Part shown: in pieces, positions 9,396 through 18,153 of the stretch
Layout: every line of letters starts with the position of its first letter
Position numbering within the stretch: the stretch's first letter is position 1
From: DATLNM01 sp035536775
GTDB lineage: Bacteria; Actinomycetota; CADDZG01; WHSQ01
DNA: 64,000 nucleotides
Direction: 5' to 3'
Assembly (NCBI GenBank): GCA_035536775.1
Contig: DATLNM010000028.1
Location: forward strand, 45,720-109,719
Translations under genes and position numbers: made by a program
The notes under the pieces: generated by a model
Told to the model about the DNA's origin: nothing
The model's database searches: none
The model's input: the letters and a program-made list of their open reading frames with translations, nothing else

Positions 9396-9881
9396 GTGGA
9401 TGCGATCGAGAACACCGACCTAAGCAACGGTGGCGCCCTTGACCCGGAGCGATCTGCACCGCGCATTAGATGGGGCTCTCTCTTGTGGCTTGCCGCTGGA
9501 TTGCTCTGCGGCATCGTGTTCTTCGTGGCCGCGTCCGTAGGTCTCGTAATCATCCCGGTTGTTGTTCCTCTCGCAGTGTTCCTGTTCGTCCTCTACGAGG
9601 TGAAGGCAGAGGGCCGCGCGGCAGTTGTCGTCGGCCTCTTCATCGCAGCGGACCTCTTCGTCGCCTCGCTGCTCTTGGACCCGCCGTGTGTCGCGCCGTT
9701 CTTGCGCGAGGGTCCTTCGGGCGCCTTCATCTCGGGCTGTGACGAGACACAGAGCGTTGCCGGCCTCGCGTTGAGCGCCGGTGTGGGCAACGTCCTCGTG
9801 ATCGCCCTCGCTTGGGCTCTCGTAAAGAGGAGGAGGATCGAAGCGGAGGCGGCGTCGCGCGACGCGGCTGCGCTCGGATGA
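9396..9881 (+). CDS. Four-helix membrane protein of unknown function
   Basis: 161 residues. There are four hydrophobic segments: about 27-47, 49-68, 74-94 and 122-145. A polar N-terminal tail of ~25 residues and a charged C-terminus (KRRRIEAEA) flank them. A loop between helices 3 and 4 contains two cysteines (in 'PPCVAPF' and 'SGCDETQ') that could form a disulfide. No family recognised. GTG start supported by the TAGAAT box 6 nt upstream. Its stop overlaps the start of the RNA methyltransferase by four bases (ATGA), so the two are translationally coupled. Confidence 0.75.
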   Translation: MDAIENTDLSNGGALDPERSAPRIRWGSLLWLAAGLLCGIVFFVAASVGLVIIPVVVPLAVFLFVLYEVKAEGRAAVVVGLFIAADLFVASLLLDPPCVAPFLREGPSGAFISGCDETQSVAGLALSAGVGNVLVIALAWALVKRRRIEAEAASRDAAALG

Positions 9882-10675
9882 TCTCGAGCCCCGCGAACCC
9901 GATCTTGAAGCGGGTGAGGGCACTTCGATCCCACAAGACTCGCGAGGCTGAGGGATGCTTCTTCGTCGAGGGGATAGCACCCGTGTGGCATGCACTGGAC
10001 TCGTCCTTCGAGGTCGAGACGATACTCGTAGCTCCAGATCTCCTCACCAGTCCGGGCGCTGCGGAACGGGTGGCCCAGATCGGCTCGGGTCATGTCGAGA
10101 TCGTCGAGACGACGGCCGCCGCGTTCGAGAGCATCTCGAGTCGAGACAACCCGCAAGGGCTCGGCGCGGTGGTTAGAGCGCAGACGTCGTCGCTGAGAGA
10201 GGTCGATCCCACTCCATTCGCCGTTGGTGTGCACGGCGTCGGCAATCCTGGAAACCTCGGAACCGTGATCCGGACCGCGGTGGCGTTCGGCGGAGGCGGT
10301 GTCATCATCGCTGGCTCCGGCACCGACCCGTGGCACCCGGAATGCGTCAAAGCGAGCATGGGTGGCGTCTTTCGGACCCCGCTGGTGCGCCTCACCGATC
10401 CGAAGGACGCGCTGGACTGGGCGGAAGAGGGTGGCATTTCAACCGTTGCGACGTCCGAGCACGGAAGCACCGGGCTGAAGAAGGCGGCCCTCCGCTCGCC
10501 GTGCGTGCTGTGGCTGGGCAGTGAGGCCCTTGGGCTCCCGGCAGAGATCCTCGAACAGGCAGATGAGTCCGTGAGGATCGAGACTGGGGGAGCCATCTCA
10601 TCGCTCAACGTGGCGACCGCCGCCGCGATCTTCATCCACGCGGTCGCGGGCCGTCTGGCTGCCGATCAAACCTGA
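9878..10675 (+). CDS. SpoU/TrmH-family RNA 2'-O-methyltransferase
   Basis: 265 residues from an ATG that overlaps the upstream stop (ATGA); an upstream in-frame start would add non-family residues. It transfers methyl from SAM to a ribose 2'-OH in rRNA or tRNA. An N-terminal L30e-like substrate-binding domain begins 'SSPANPILKRVRALRSHKTR'. The SPOUT knot has motif 1 NPGNLGTVIRTA with the catalytic Arg, motif 2 'VKASMGGVFRTPLV', and motif 3 'LWLGSEALGLP' with 'ISSLNVATAAAI'. The closest known types are TsnR/YsgA/RlmB-like; the exact nucleotide cannot be told. It converges with a hydrolase gene, overlapping it by 10 bases. Confidence 0.9.
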   Translation: MISSPANPILKRVRALRSHKTREAEGCFFVEGIAPVWHALDSSFEVETILVAPDLLTSPGAAERVAQIGSGHVEIVETTAAAFESISSRDNPQGLGAVVRAQTSSLREVDPTPFAVGVHGVGNPGNLGTVIRTAVAFGGGGVIIAGSGTDPWHPECVKASMGGVFRTPLVRLTDPKDALDWAEEGGISTVATSEHGSTGLKKAALRSPCVLWLGSEALGLPAEILEQADESVRIETGGAISSLNVATAAAIFIHAVAGRLAADQT

Positions 10676-11310
10676 GCGTCGAGCCAGTCGCCCACCATGC
10701 GGGCAAGCTTGTCGTAACGAGCCCAGAAGAAGTGGTTCGCTCCGGGGACCTCTACATAATGAGCTGAAGGGACGTCGCGCGCCCAGGCGCGGCACTCGTC
10801 AGGTGATACCTGGACGTCGTTCGATCCGCAGATCACCAGGACCGGCTGGCTCAGCCGAAGGTCACGACCCGGCTCGAGCCCGGCGGTGAGGCCGGGTCGC
10901 TCGGTAACTGCGGGCGCGATCGCCACGCACGCTGCGATCTCGGCGTCGGCGGCTATCGCGCGGATCGCCACGCCGCCTCCAAAGGACCATCCTGTTAGTG
11001 CCACCGGCGCGTCCGGTAGGCGCTCACGAGCGTACGCAACAGCCGCGGCCGCGTCCTCGCTCTCGTCGAACCCGATCGAAGATTCGCCCTCTGACGACCC
11101 CACCCCACGGAAGTTGAAGCGGACGACCGCCCACCGGCGCCGGACGAGCTCGTCACGCACCGCCAGCAGCAAGGGAGCATTCATCGTTCCACCCATCTTG
11201 GGGTGGGCGTGACACAGAATTGCGCTCGCCCGCGCGGGATTGTCCACATCGAAGGAAGCTTCGATAGCGATCCCGTCGTTGGTCTCGATACGGACGTGCT
11301 CGGTGATCAT
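10666..11310 (-). CDS. Alpha/beta hydrolase (dienelactone-hydrolase-like)
   Basis: 214 residues of the small COG2945-type alpha/beta hydrolase group. Features: 'AILCHAHPKMGGTMNAPLL' near the oxyanion hole, 'VVRFNFRGVGSSEG', nucleophile elbow GWSFGG, acid in 'VICGSNDVQVSP', and catalytic His in 'VPGANHFFW'. Substrate unknown. Its ATG overlaps the stop of the HIT gene by four bases, so the two form an operon; its 3' end overlaps the convergent RNA methylase gene. Confidence 0.88.
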   Translation of the reverse strand: MITEHVRIETNDGIAIEASFDVDNPARASAILCHAHPKMGGTMNAPLLLAVRDELVRRRWAVVRFNFRGVGSSEGESSIGFDESEDAAAAVAYARERLPDAPVALTGWSFGGGVAIRAIAADAEIAACVAIAPAVTERPGLTAGLEPGRDLRLSQPVLVICGSNDVQVSPDECRAWARDVPSAHYVEVPGANHFFWARYDKLARMVGDWLDAQV

Positions 11311-11726
11311 CGCGCGGGCGCGCTTTCGAGTTGTTCCCGGATGAGCTGGGCGATGGCCGCCATCTCTCCAGCGCCATAGCGGGAGCGAGGCCAGAAGAAC
11401 CCACGTAACCCGTCTTTGAACCTCCGCGGCACAACGTGGACGTGGAGGTGAGGGACGCTCTGGCTCACGTTGTTGTTGACGGCGATAAAGGTTCCGTCGG
11501 CGCCGAGGGCAGCTTGGACACCCGCAGCAACGCGCTTGACCGTTGCGAATAGCGGAGCGACGAGGCCGTCGGGTAGGTCATCCATCGTGTCGTAGTGATC
11601 CTTGGGGACAACGAGGCAATGTCCATGGAACACCGGGCGATTGTCGAGAAATACCGTGGTCGCCACATCGGCGTAGACGACTTCGGCCGGGGCCGTTCCC
11701 TCGATGACAGCGCAAAAGACACACAT
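11307..11726 (-). CDS. HIT-family nucleotide hydrolase/transferase
   Basis: 139 residues. Histidine-triad protein; family members hydrolyse nucleotide conjugates such as adenosine phosphoramidates or ApnA. The N-terminus CVFCAVIEGTAPAEVVY is typical (Zn-binding CxxC). The catalytic triad is HLHVHVVPR near residues 93-101. The C-terminal 'GFFWPRSRY' is a common actinobacterial variant. It is the first gene of a two-gene unit with the downstream hydrolase (ATGA overlap). Confidence 0.92.
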   Translation of the reverse strand: MCVFCAVIEGTAPAEVVYADVATTVFLDNRPVFHGHCLVVPKDHYDTMDDLPDGLVAPLFATVKRVAAGVQAALGADGTFIAVNNNVSQSVPHLHVHVVPRRFKDGLRGFFWPRSRYGAGEMAAIAQLIREQLESAPAR

Positions 11727-11774
11727 CGTCGTGGCGAGACTACGCGTCCTACCGACGCGGTGTGGCGCCCCTTG

Positions 11775-12446
11775 TCAGAAGGCACCATCCCCGCGCAAAA
11801 CTGCGGGGATGGTGCGGATGACGAATACGAGGTCCGTCTTGAGCCCACACTGATCGCGGTAATCGAGGTCAAGCTGGATCCTCGTCGTGTAGGGGAGGGC
11901 GGCGCGCCCCGACACCTGCCAGGGACCGGTGAGCCCGGGTGACGTTTGGAATACCGTCAACGCGTCGTTGCCGTAGAACTCATGGAGTTCCTTGTAAGTG
12001 GCGGGAGACCGTGGGCCGACGAGGCTCATGTCCCCACGCAGGACGTTTAGCAGCTGCGGAAGCTCGTCGAGGCTCGTCTTCCGCAAAAATGTTCCGAAGG
12101 GGGTGACGCGAGGATCGGATCTGAGTTTCCCTGAGATCATGTATTCGGCCTGGAGGTTCTCGTCCGCGCGCAGGATCTCGTCTAGCTCGTCGTCGGAACC
12201 CGGTCGCATCGTCCGGAATTTGAACATCGTGAACGGTTCGAGGTCACGTCCCGGGCGCGCCGAGCGGTAATGGATCGGGCGCCCTTGGGAGATCAACAAC
12301 GCTAGAGCTATCAGCAGGTAGAGCGGGACCCAGATGAGCGCGAGCAGGGTGGTTAGACCCAGATCGAGCATCCTCTTGCCGGCCCCGGGATAGAAACGCC
12401 GCGCCGAAGGAGCCTCGATAACCCGCGATTCCGCCACACCAACCAC
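11775..12446 (-). CDS. Bacterial sugar transferase (phosphoglycosyl transferase)
   Basis: 223 residues. Monotopic phosphoglycosyl transferase that moves a sugar-1-phosphate from a nucleotide sugar onto undecaprenyl phosphate, starting a repeat unit on the inner membrane face. One membrane segment (about 28-50) precedes the catalytic domain with 'FTMFKFRTM', 'KTSLDELPQLLNVLRGDMSLVGPRS' (catalytic Asp-Glu pair) and 'PGLTGPWQVSGR'. It is the small single-helix form, not the WcaJ form with extra helices. It is the last gene of the minus-strand polysaccharide run, and its 3' end carries a strong hairpin. Confidence 0.93.
   Translation of the reverse strand: MVGVAESRVIEAPSARRFYPGAGKRMLDLGLTTLLALIWVPLYLLIALALLISQGRPIHYRSARPGRDLEPFTMFKFRTMRPGSDDELDEILRADENLQAEYMISGKLRSDPRVTPFGTFLRKTSLDELPQLLNVLRGDMSLVGPRSPATYKELHEFYGNDALTVFQTSPGLTGPWQVSGRAALPYTTRIQLDLDYRDQCGLKTDLVFVIRTIPAVLRGDGAF
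11782..11815 (-). terminator. Strong hairpin at 3' end of sugar transferase gene
   Basis: A 13-bp perfect stem (arms 11782-11794 and 11803-11815, GCACCATCCCCGC) with an 8-nt loop covers the last codons and ends 7 bases before the gene's end at 11775. It probably terminates or stabilises the polysaccharide transcript. No U-run follows. Confidence 0.6.
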
Positions 12447-12476
12447 GCGCCGCCCCCTCTCGCCCCCCGCCTGGGG

Positions 12477-13766
12477 TTACTGCTCGGAGCTAAGGATAGC
12501 CGACCGGGCCTCCACGTTCGAGGCTCTGGCTCGCTCATGCCCGCGACGGGTGACGAAGACGAAGCTGTGGATGACTGGCCATACCGTGAGGAGGATCAGC
12601 AAGAAGTGCAACAGGCCGAGATTGAAGATGTAAACCCGCCAGAGCTCTGCGAACCCATATCCCACGACGATCGACGTGAGGGAGAAATAGCTCGGGTAGT
12701 GAGAAGCATGGCCTGCCAGCATCGCCGACGCGTAGGCGATCGAGATCATCAAGGGAAACGCGGCGAGCCCCATCGACCCGAACATCTGGGCAAATGCCGA
12801 GTTGGTGAGGAGCTGGCCGATGTCTCCCGCCCCATCTATGTCGGTGTACTCCGCGTAGGCACTCTCGGCTTCCACGACCTCCGGATAGGAGACCTTCAGG
12901 TAGCTCGGAGCGATGTAGGTCGCGGCCGCCTTGCGTGCGAGCGCGCCGTCGGGGGCACCGGCGACCGTGCCATGGTTGGCGACGGCCACGGACACCTGGA
13001 AGGGCGCGCCGACATAAGCAACGATCTCGCCGAGGTTGATGATCACAGGATTCGACGTGTTGAAGTACAGCGCGTAGAAGGATGCGGTTCGGTAATAGCT
13101 CAGCGGCATCGTCACGAGGAAGAGCGCGACGCCTGCTCCGACTACGAGCTTCGGAGTTAGGCGAAGGCTGGGGCGATCGCGGACGACCAGAGCGGCCGCA
13201 ATGAACCCCGCCACCAACAGGGACAAGCGAGAGGCGATCGCGGCGGACGCGAAAAGAAGGGCGAGATTGAGCAGGTGTAACACGCGGACCTCCCGTCGCC
13301 AGAAGAGCCGATGGAGCGCAACCCCCCCCGCAAGGATCGTCGCGTAGCGCAATGTGTGCAGGCCCGAGGAATACGGCACGAGGTAACGCACCTGATTGAA
13401 GGTCGTTCCCTCCAAGCCGCGCGCAACGGCGTTGGGGTCGACGCGCAACACGGAGAAGTAGGTATAGGCCACGCCGATGAAAGCGACGACACTGAAGAAT
13501 CCGTAGTACGACCGGTCGCTGGCGGTCGATAGGGAGCTCAGAGGCCGAGAGCGCCGGCCCATGGAGAAGCCGAGCGCGGCCGCTGCGGCTATCCCGCCGT
13601 ACCAGGCGAACAACACAGCCACGGCAAAGGGCGTCAGCGATTCGGGGTCCGAGAATCCTCGCCTAACGCTTGGTCCCCACGGGACGATCCATGCACCCAA
13701 GCTCACTAGAACGGGGATGAGCGCCAGCCAATGTGGGCGAAGGACCCGTTCGAGGGCGAAGTTCAT
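12477..13766 (-). CDS. Polytopic membrane protein, O-antigen polymerase/Wzy-like
   Basis: 429 residues from the ATG at 13766, which overlaps the upstream glycosyltransferase stop (ATGA); an earlier in-frame start would add an Arg-rich non-family segment. There are about ten to eleven hydrophobic helices, with a large loop (about residues 240-310) between two late helices containing 'YYRTASFYALYF' and 'AESAYAEYTDIDG'. This layout and the neighbours fit a Wzy-type polymerase that joins repeat units outside the membrane. Sequence divergence in this class is large, so the call rests partly on context. Confidence 0.7.
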   Translation of the reverse strand: MNFALERVLRPHWLALIPVLVSLGAWIVPWGPSVRRGFSDPESLTPFAVAVLFAWYGGIAAAAALGFSMGRRSRPLSSLSTASDRSYYGFFSVVAFIGVAYTYFSVLRVDPNAVARGLEGTTFNQVRYLVPYSSGLHTLRYATILAGGVALHRLFWRREVRVLHLLNLALLFASAAIASRLSLLVAGFIAAALVVRDRPSLRLTPKLVVGAGVALFLVTMPLSYYRTASFYALYFNTSNPVIINLGEIVAYVGAPFQVSVAVANHGTVAGAPDGALARKAAATYIAPSYLKVSYPEVVEAESAYAEYTDIDGAGDIGQLLTNSAFAQMFGSMGLAAFPLMISIAYASAMLAGHASHYPSYFSLTSIVVGYGFAELWRVYIFNLGLLHFLLILLTVWPVIHSFVFVTRRGHERARASNVEARSAILSSEQ

Positions 13767-14821
13767 TGCGTTCGGACCTCGTCGGCGAGCTCGACGAAGC
13801 GCAGTGCGAAGGCGGCTACGTCGGGTGCTTCCTTCAGCATCACGGAAGCACCCTGGCGGCCCCACCCGACCGCCGCCGCTCGATCGATCGCTGCGCCAAG
13901 TTCAACCTCTGAGTATGGGTCGAAGGTCTCCGTCGCTCCCTTCGTGATCTCCGGAAGCGAGCCGCCCCGACTACAGCAGACCGCCAGGCCGCAGGACATC
14001 GCTTCCCACGCCGGGAGACCGATGCCCTCCTCGAGCGAAGGCATAACGACGAATCGGGCGGTGGCGTAAAGAGCCTCGAGCCTCTCTTGGGAGATCGCGC
14101 CCTTTACTTCCACGTTCGGGACCTTCGCGGTGGAAACGAAGGCCGTCAACGCGTCTACCTCTTCGGGTGTACCCCCCACGATCATTAGCCTCCCGCCATC
14201 TGCGGCGAATGCGGTTTCCCTGAAGCCCCTTACCAAGCGCTCGAGGTTCTTGTGAGGTGCGAATCGCCCCACGAAGAACCCCACCATCTCCGGAGCTAGG
14301 TCGAGCCGGGCGCGCCGTACCCGGGCGGCGAGCTCGTGATCGATCGGGGTCGGGAGGACGGCGATGTCTTCGTCGGAGACCTTCAGGTCGGTCGCTATTC
14401 GACCGCGCGAGAACTCGGAGAACGTGACGACCTTGGTCGATAGGCGCGCGACGGCACGATTGAAGCGCATCTTCATCCACCGCCGGTACCCCCCTTCACC
14501 GAAGTGGAGCGGGATCGTGTCGTAGATCACCTGGATCGACCGCCCAGCTCTAAGTGGACGGATCTGATGCATATAGATCGCGAGGTCATTTGGCGGAACC
14601 TTGGTGATGTCGCGCTGACCAGACAGTGCCCGAGGGGAATGGACGTGGGGGACCTTGCGCGCTCCCGGCCAGACGAGCGCGTCCGGCACATCGGAGCCCC
14701 AGATGATCCAACCCTCCGGGCGGACCTTCGAGAGCCCTCGAAGAAGGAGCTCGGTCATGCGCCCTGGGCCTCCCCTCCCGTACCACCGGGCGTCGAGCAA
14801 GATCGAGGCGCGCTCAGACAT
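13763..14821 (-). CDS. Glycosyltransferase, GT4/GT1 (GT-B fold)
   Basis: 352 residues. N-terminal Rossmann domain starts 'ILLDARWYGRGGPGRMTELL'; the C-terminal donor-binding domain has 'VGFFVGRFAPHKNLERLVRGF' and the EEGIGLPAWEAM E-x7-E motif, followed by 'CSRGGSLPEI'. It probably adds a sugar to the lipid-linked repeat unit; donor unknown. It overlaps the polymerase start by four bases and the previous glycosyltransferase stop by eight, so it is in the same operon. Confidence 0.9.
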   Translation of the reverse strand: MSERASILLDARWYGRGGPGRMTELLLRGLSKVRPEGWIIWGSDVPDALVWPGARKVPHVHSPRALSGQRDITKVPPNDLAIYMHQIRPLRAGRSIQVIYDTIPLHFGEGGYRRWMKMRFNRAVARLSTKVVTFSEFSRGRIATDLKVSDEDIAVLPTPIDHELAARVRRARLDLAPEMVGFFVGRFAPHKNLERLVRGFRETAFAADGGRLMIVGGTPEEVDALTAFVSTAKVPNVEVKGAISQERLEALYATARFVVMPSLEEGIGLPAWEAMSCGLAVCCSRGGSLPEITKGATETFDPYSEVELGAAIDRAAAVGWGRQGASVMLKEAPDVAAFALRFVELADEVRTQ

Positions 14822-15908
14822 CGGAGGGAATGGCCCGCTCCGCCACTACTTCACGAAGCCTGTGGATGAAGCTCTCTTCTGAGAACGACGCCGCGTGCCG
14901 TCTCAAGATCGAGGGGTCGAAGGTGTTCGACGAGCTCTCAACGACAGCGCGGGCGACATCTTCACCGGTTGGCTGATCGAAGAAACTCCCCGTCACACCC
15001 TCGATGATCGTCTCGAGGAAGCCCCCCCAACGCAGGGCGAGCGTGGGCTTGCCGAACGAGGCAGCTTCAACCGCAGTCAATCCGTAGTCCTCCCACGAAG
15101 GGCACAGAACCATCGAACAATTGGCGTAGAGCCAGCGTAGGTACTCGTCACTCACACTGCCCACGAACACCATGTTTTCGGCGCGGGAGCTCTCGAGCTC
15201 GGCGCGGAGCGGACCGTCGCCCACAACGACAAGGGTACGAGTGGGCATAAGTCGAAAAGCCCCCGCGAGTATCTCGACGTTCTTGTGCGGAACCAAGCGC
15301 GCTACGGTCAGGTCGAATACCTCGGGAACACCCGCGGGCCGAACCGACGGGCCCGAGGGTTCGAGCCCCGGCGGAGGGTGCAGAACCTCAGCGCGGATCC
15401 CATAGATCTCGGCGACGCGTCGTTGCACCGAGAGCGAGTTCGCCAATGCGATGTCCACGCGGCGGGCTGCTCGTTGATCCCACCGTTTCAGTGCCGGCGT
15501 GCACGCTGCTAGCACGGCGCGCGTCATGGGATGCCCAGGACCGAGATACTCCTCTCTTTGATAGAGCCATTTCGCAGGCGTGTGGTAGTAGGAGATGATC
15601 GATGCGTCCGTCTTGATGCCATGAGCCCATCCGCTGCAGCTACAAAGGACGATGTCGGCATCGATCTTCATCTTGGAGAAGATCCGTGGCATGAGGGGAA
15701 AAGCCAGACGATGGTTATTGCGCAGCACGATCTTCTTCTCCAGGCCTGCTGAGATCACATTGGCGTCTTTCAACGCCGAAAAGGTCTTGTCCTTGTCGTA
15801 GATCGAGGTGTACACGGCGGCCCCTGGAAACGCTTTGAGCATCGACAGCACCACGCGTTCCGAACCGCCACGTTGCACGAGGTGATCTTGGACGATCGCG
15901 ACCTTCAT
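14814..15908 (-). CDS. Glycosyltransferase family 4
   Basis: 364 residues from the ATG at 15908 ('MKVAIVQDHLVQRGGSERVV' is the classical GT4 N-terminus with glycine loop). A longer reading upstream lies inside the methyltransferase gene and is rejected. The C-terminal domain has 'FDLTVARLVPHKNVEILAGAF', 'VFVGSVSDEYLRWLYANC' and 'PSWEDYGLTAVEAASFGKP' (E-x7-E). It is related to WcaC/mannosyltransferase-type enzymes; GDP-mannose-derived donors are plausible given the nearby gmd. One base separates it from the upstream methyltransferase stop. Confidence 0.92.
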   Translation of the reverse strand: MKVAIVQDHLVQRGGSERVVLSMLKAFPGAAVYTSIYDKDKTFSALKDANVISAGLEKKIVLRNNHRLAFPLMPRIFSKMKIDADIVLCSCSGWAHGIKTDASIISYYHTPAKWLYQREEYLGPGHPMTRAVLAACTPALKRWDQRAARRVDIALANSLSVQRRVAEIYGIRAEVLHPPPGLEPSGPSVRPAGVPEVFDLTVARLVPHKNVEILAGAFRLMPTRTLVVVGDGPLRAELESSRAENMVFVGSVSDEYLRWLYANCSMVLCPSWEDYGLTAVEAASFGKPTLALRWGGFLETIIEGVTGSFFDQPTGEDVARAVVESSSNTFDPSILRRHAASFSEESFIHRLREVVAERAIPSDV

Positions 15909-15909
15909 C

Positions 15910-16743
15910 TCAGGATCCCGATGATCTGCGAGCGATGACCTGAAGCTCCGACATGCGATTCGGCAAACCCACGCGTGTGGCCGCGTGCGCGACAGCGTTC
16001 CATGCTTTCTTCGCGGCAAGAAGCCCGGCGTTCGTGGACTCCGCAGCGATACAGGTCTCCGTGATCCCTCGATAGACGAAGTCGATGGACTCGAATCCGC
16101 CCGACTCGAGGAGGGTTCGGATGGCGGTAGGCGTGAAATGGACCACGTGATCGTGGTCCGCGACGTCCAGGGGGTTGCCTAGTCCGGCACGCACACGCAT
16201 GTACGTTTTCTGAAAGGCGTAGTTCGGCGTCGTGAGCCACACGATCCCTCCGGGGGTGAGTGCTCGGCGTGCCAGGTCGATGACCTTTTCCGGCTCGTGC
16301 GTGTGAGCGACGACGCACCACAGCGTTACGACGTCGAACGAGCCCTCGAGATCCTCGGGGAAGGATGTGGCCGACCTGTGCGCCCCGACGCGCTCGGCCG
16401 CGATCTCAGCCGCCTTCTCAGAGACGTCCAACGAAAGGGGATCCCACCCGCGCTTAAGCGCCAGCTCAGAGAAGAAACCTATGCCTCCGCCGATGTCGAG
16501 GAGGCGCCGGTCGGGCACCCGGCGTTCAAGGATGTCGAGCGCCGAAGAGAAGTACCTCGACTTGGATGCGATCCAGAAGGAGTCCACCGAATCTTCCTCG
16601 GCGGGAGCCGCCCAGTAGTCCTCGCGGCCCGGTGAATCGAGCAGTCGCCCAAACCCGCAGCCCGAGCATTCGGAGAAAGAGAACCCGCCTCTCTTACGAT
16701 CCGTCATCGCCCCGAGACAGATCGGGCAACTCATCGAACTCAT
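15910..16743 (-). CDS. SAM-dependent methyltransferase with N-terminal zinc ribbon
   Basis: 277 residues from the ATG at 16743; a nearby ATG (16734) is also possible. The N-terminus has CPIC and CSGC pairs about 20 residues apart, a zinc ribbon common in polysaccharide-associated methyltransferases. The class I core has 'LLDIGGGIGFFSELA' (motif I), 'FDVVTLWCVVAHTHEP' and 'LTPGGIVWLTTPNYAF'. It probably methylates a sugar of the surface polymer. A TATGCT hexamer lies 8 nt upstream of the start on this strand, a likely -10 for the whole four-gene minus-strand run. Confidence 0.85.
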   Translation of the reverse strand: MSSMSCPICLGAMTDRKRGGFSFSECSGCGFGRLLDSPGREDYWAAPAEEDSVDSFWIASKSRYFSSALDILERRVPDRRLLDIGGGIGFFSELALKRGWDPLSLDVSEKAAEIAAERVGAHRSATSFPEDLEGSFDVVTLWCVVAHTHEPEKVIDLARRALTPGGIVWLTTPNYAFQKTYMRVRAGLGNPLDVADHDHVVHFTPTAIRTLLESGGFESIDFVYRGITETCIAAESTNAGLLAAKKAWNAVAHAATRVGLPNRMSELQVIARRSSGS

Positions 16744-16791
16744 CGGCCCGCAGCATAGGTTGAATCCCTGATGCACCCGGCTGGATGTCAT

Positions 16792-16797
16792 TAGAGT
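16792..16797 (+). promoter_or_regulatory. Leaderless-type -10 box (TAGAGT)
   Basis: TAGAGT ends exactly 6 nt before the flippase ATG at 16804, with no ribosome-binding site between. Divergent from the methyltransferase promoter. Confidence 0.6.
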
Positions 16798-16803
16798 CCG
16801 GCG

Positions 16804-18111
16804 ATGGATGTCGTTCACGGTGGAAGCGGACGCCGTCGGGTCGCGCGGCGCGCGACCATGGGCCTGATCGACCAGTCGGTCTCGAGCCTCACCAACTTCG
16901 GGGTTGGGTTGGTACTGGCCCGAACGGTAAGCGCTCGGGACTTCGGCGTGTTCAGCATCGTGATCGCCACCTACACGATCCTGGTGGGACTCGGTCGAGC
17001 ATTGAACGTTGAGGCCTTCACTGCTCGTCTCAGCTGGAGCTCGCAAGATTCATGGGCGGGAGGCGTGCGGTCGGCGACGGGCGCGACCCTCGTGGTCGGG
17101 TGTGTCGCGGGCCTCGGGATGATCCTGTTAGGGCTCAGGTCCTCGGTGGTTCTCAGCGGTCCTTTGGTGGCTCTGGGGTTCACGCTTCCGGGGCTGCTGC
17201 TCCAAGACGCATGGCGTCATGCGTTCTTCGCTCAGGGGCGTGGCTCGAAGGCGCTCATCAACGACCTAAGTTGGGCCGGGCTGTTGTTGGCGGGCTTCGG
17301 GCTGCTCCTCGCCGCGGGGAAAGGAGGGATCACGTGGCTCGTTCTGGCGTGGGGCATAGCGGCGACGGGTGCCGCGTTCATTGGGATCTTCCAAAGCTCC
17401 GTCGTGCCACACATGGGACATTCCGTGTCGTGGTGGAAGGAGCATCAAGACCTTGCCGGGCGTTACTTCGCCGAATTCTTGGCTATGACCGGTGCCCTCC
17501 AGCTGTCCTATTACGTCGTTGCGGCATTCGAAGGGTTGCATGCAACAGGAGCCCTCCGAGGGGCCCAGCTTCTGTTGGGTCCCTTCAACGTCCTCTTTAT
17601 GGCAGCGGGTCTCGTGGCCGTGCCGGAAGCGATCAAGGCGAGAAAGGCAGGGACCTCGATCCTTCGGCCGTGCTTGTTCTTGAGCCTGGCGCTCGCCTCC
17701 AGCGCGCTGATGTGGGGATTCTTGGTGCGGTCCTTCCCCGACGCACTGGGTATCGCGCTGCTGGGGTCGTCGTGGGCGGGGGCTCAAGCCGTCGTGTTCC
17801 CTTGGGCCACCGCGATGGCAGGTCTCGGTGTGTGGGTCGGAGCACTCACGGGGCTCCGAGCCGTGGCGGCCGCTAAGGCGAGCCTGCGCGCTCAGCTCCT
17901 GGTGTCGCCGATGATCCTCATCGGGGCGGCGATGGGCGTAGCGGTAGGAGGCGCAGTCTCCGCCGCCTGGGGTCTCTCCGCGGCGTTCTGGATCGGCGGG
18001 GTTATCTGGTGGCGAACCCTTCTGAAGGCGCCATGGGACGCTGGGACGGCCGCAGAGTTAGCTCCTCCCGAGATGACCACGGGCGCTCTCGAGCACCTTG
18101 ATACCCTGTGA
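16804..18111 (+). CDS. Polysaccharide flippase (Wzx/MATE-like membrane protein)
   Basis: 435 residues. Begins with a basic stretch then 'GLIDQSVSSLTNFGVGLVLARTVSARDFGVFSI', typical of the polysaccharide transport/oligosaccharide flippase superfamily. About twelve hydrophobic helices. It would move undecaprenyl-linked repeat units to the outer face. Some members of this family act in other export systems, but the surrounding glycosyltransferases, polymerase and chain-length kinase support the polysaccharide role. Confidence 0.87.
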   Translation: MDVVHGGSGRRRVARRATMGLIDQSVSSLTNFGVGLVLARTVSARDFGVFSIVIATYTILVGLGRALNVEAFTARLSWSSQDSWAGGVRSATGATLVVGCVAGLGMILLGLRSSVVLSGPLVALGFTLPGLLLQDAWRHAFFAQGRGSKALINDLSWAGLLLAGFGLLLAAGKGGITWLVLAWGIAATGAAFIGIFQSSVVPHMGHSVSWWKEHQDLAGRYFAEFLAMTGALQLSYYVVAAFEGLHATGALRGAQLLLGPFNVLFMAAGLVAVPEAIKARKAGTSILRPCLFLSLALASSALMWGFLVRSFPDALGIALLGSSWAGAQAVVFPWATAMAGLGVWVGALTGLRAVAAAKASLRAQLLVSPMILIGAAMGVAVGGAVSAAWGLSAAFWIGGVIWWRTLLKAPWDAGTAAELAPPEMTTGALEHLDTL

Positions 18112-18153
18112 TCACTTTCCAGGAGCCGATCGCCCGCGGAGCTAAGCCATCAG

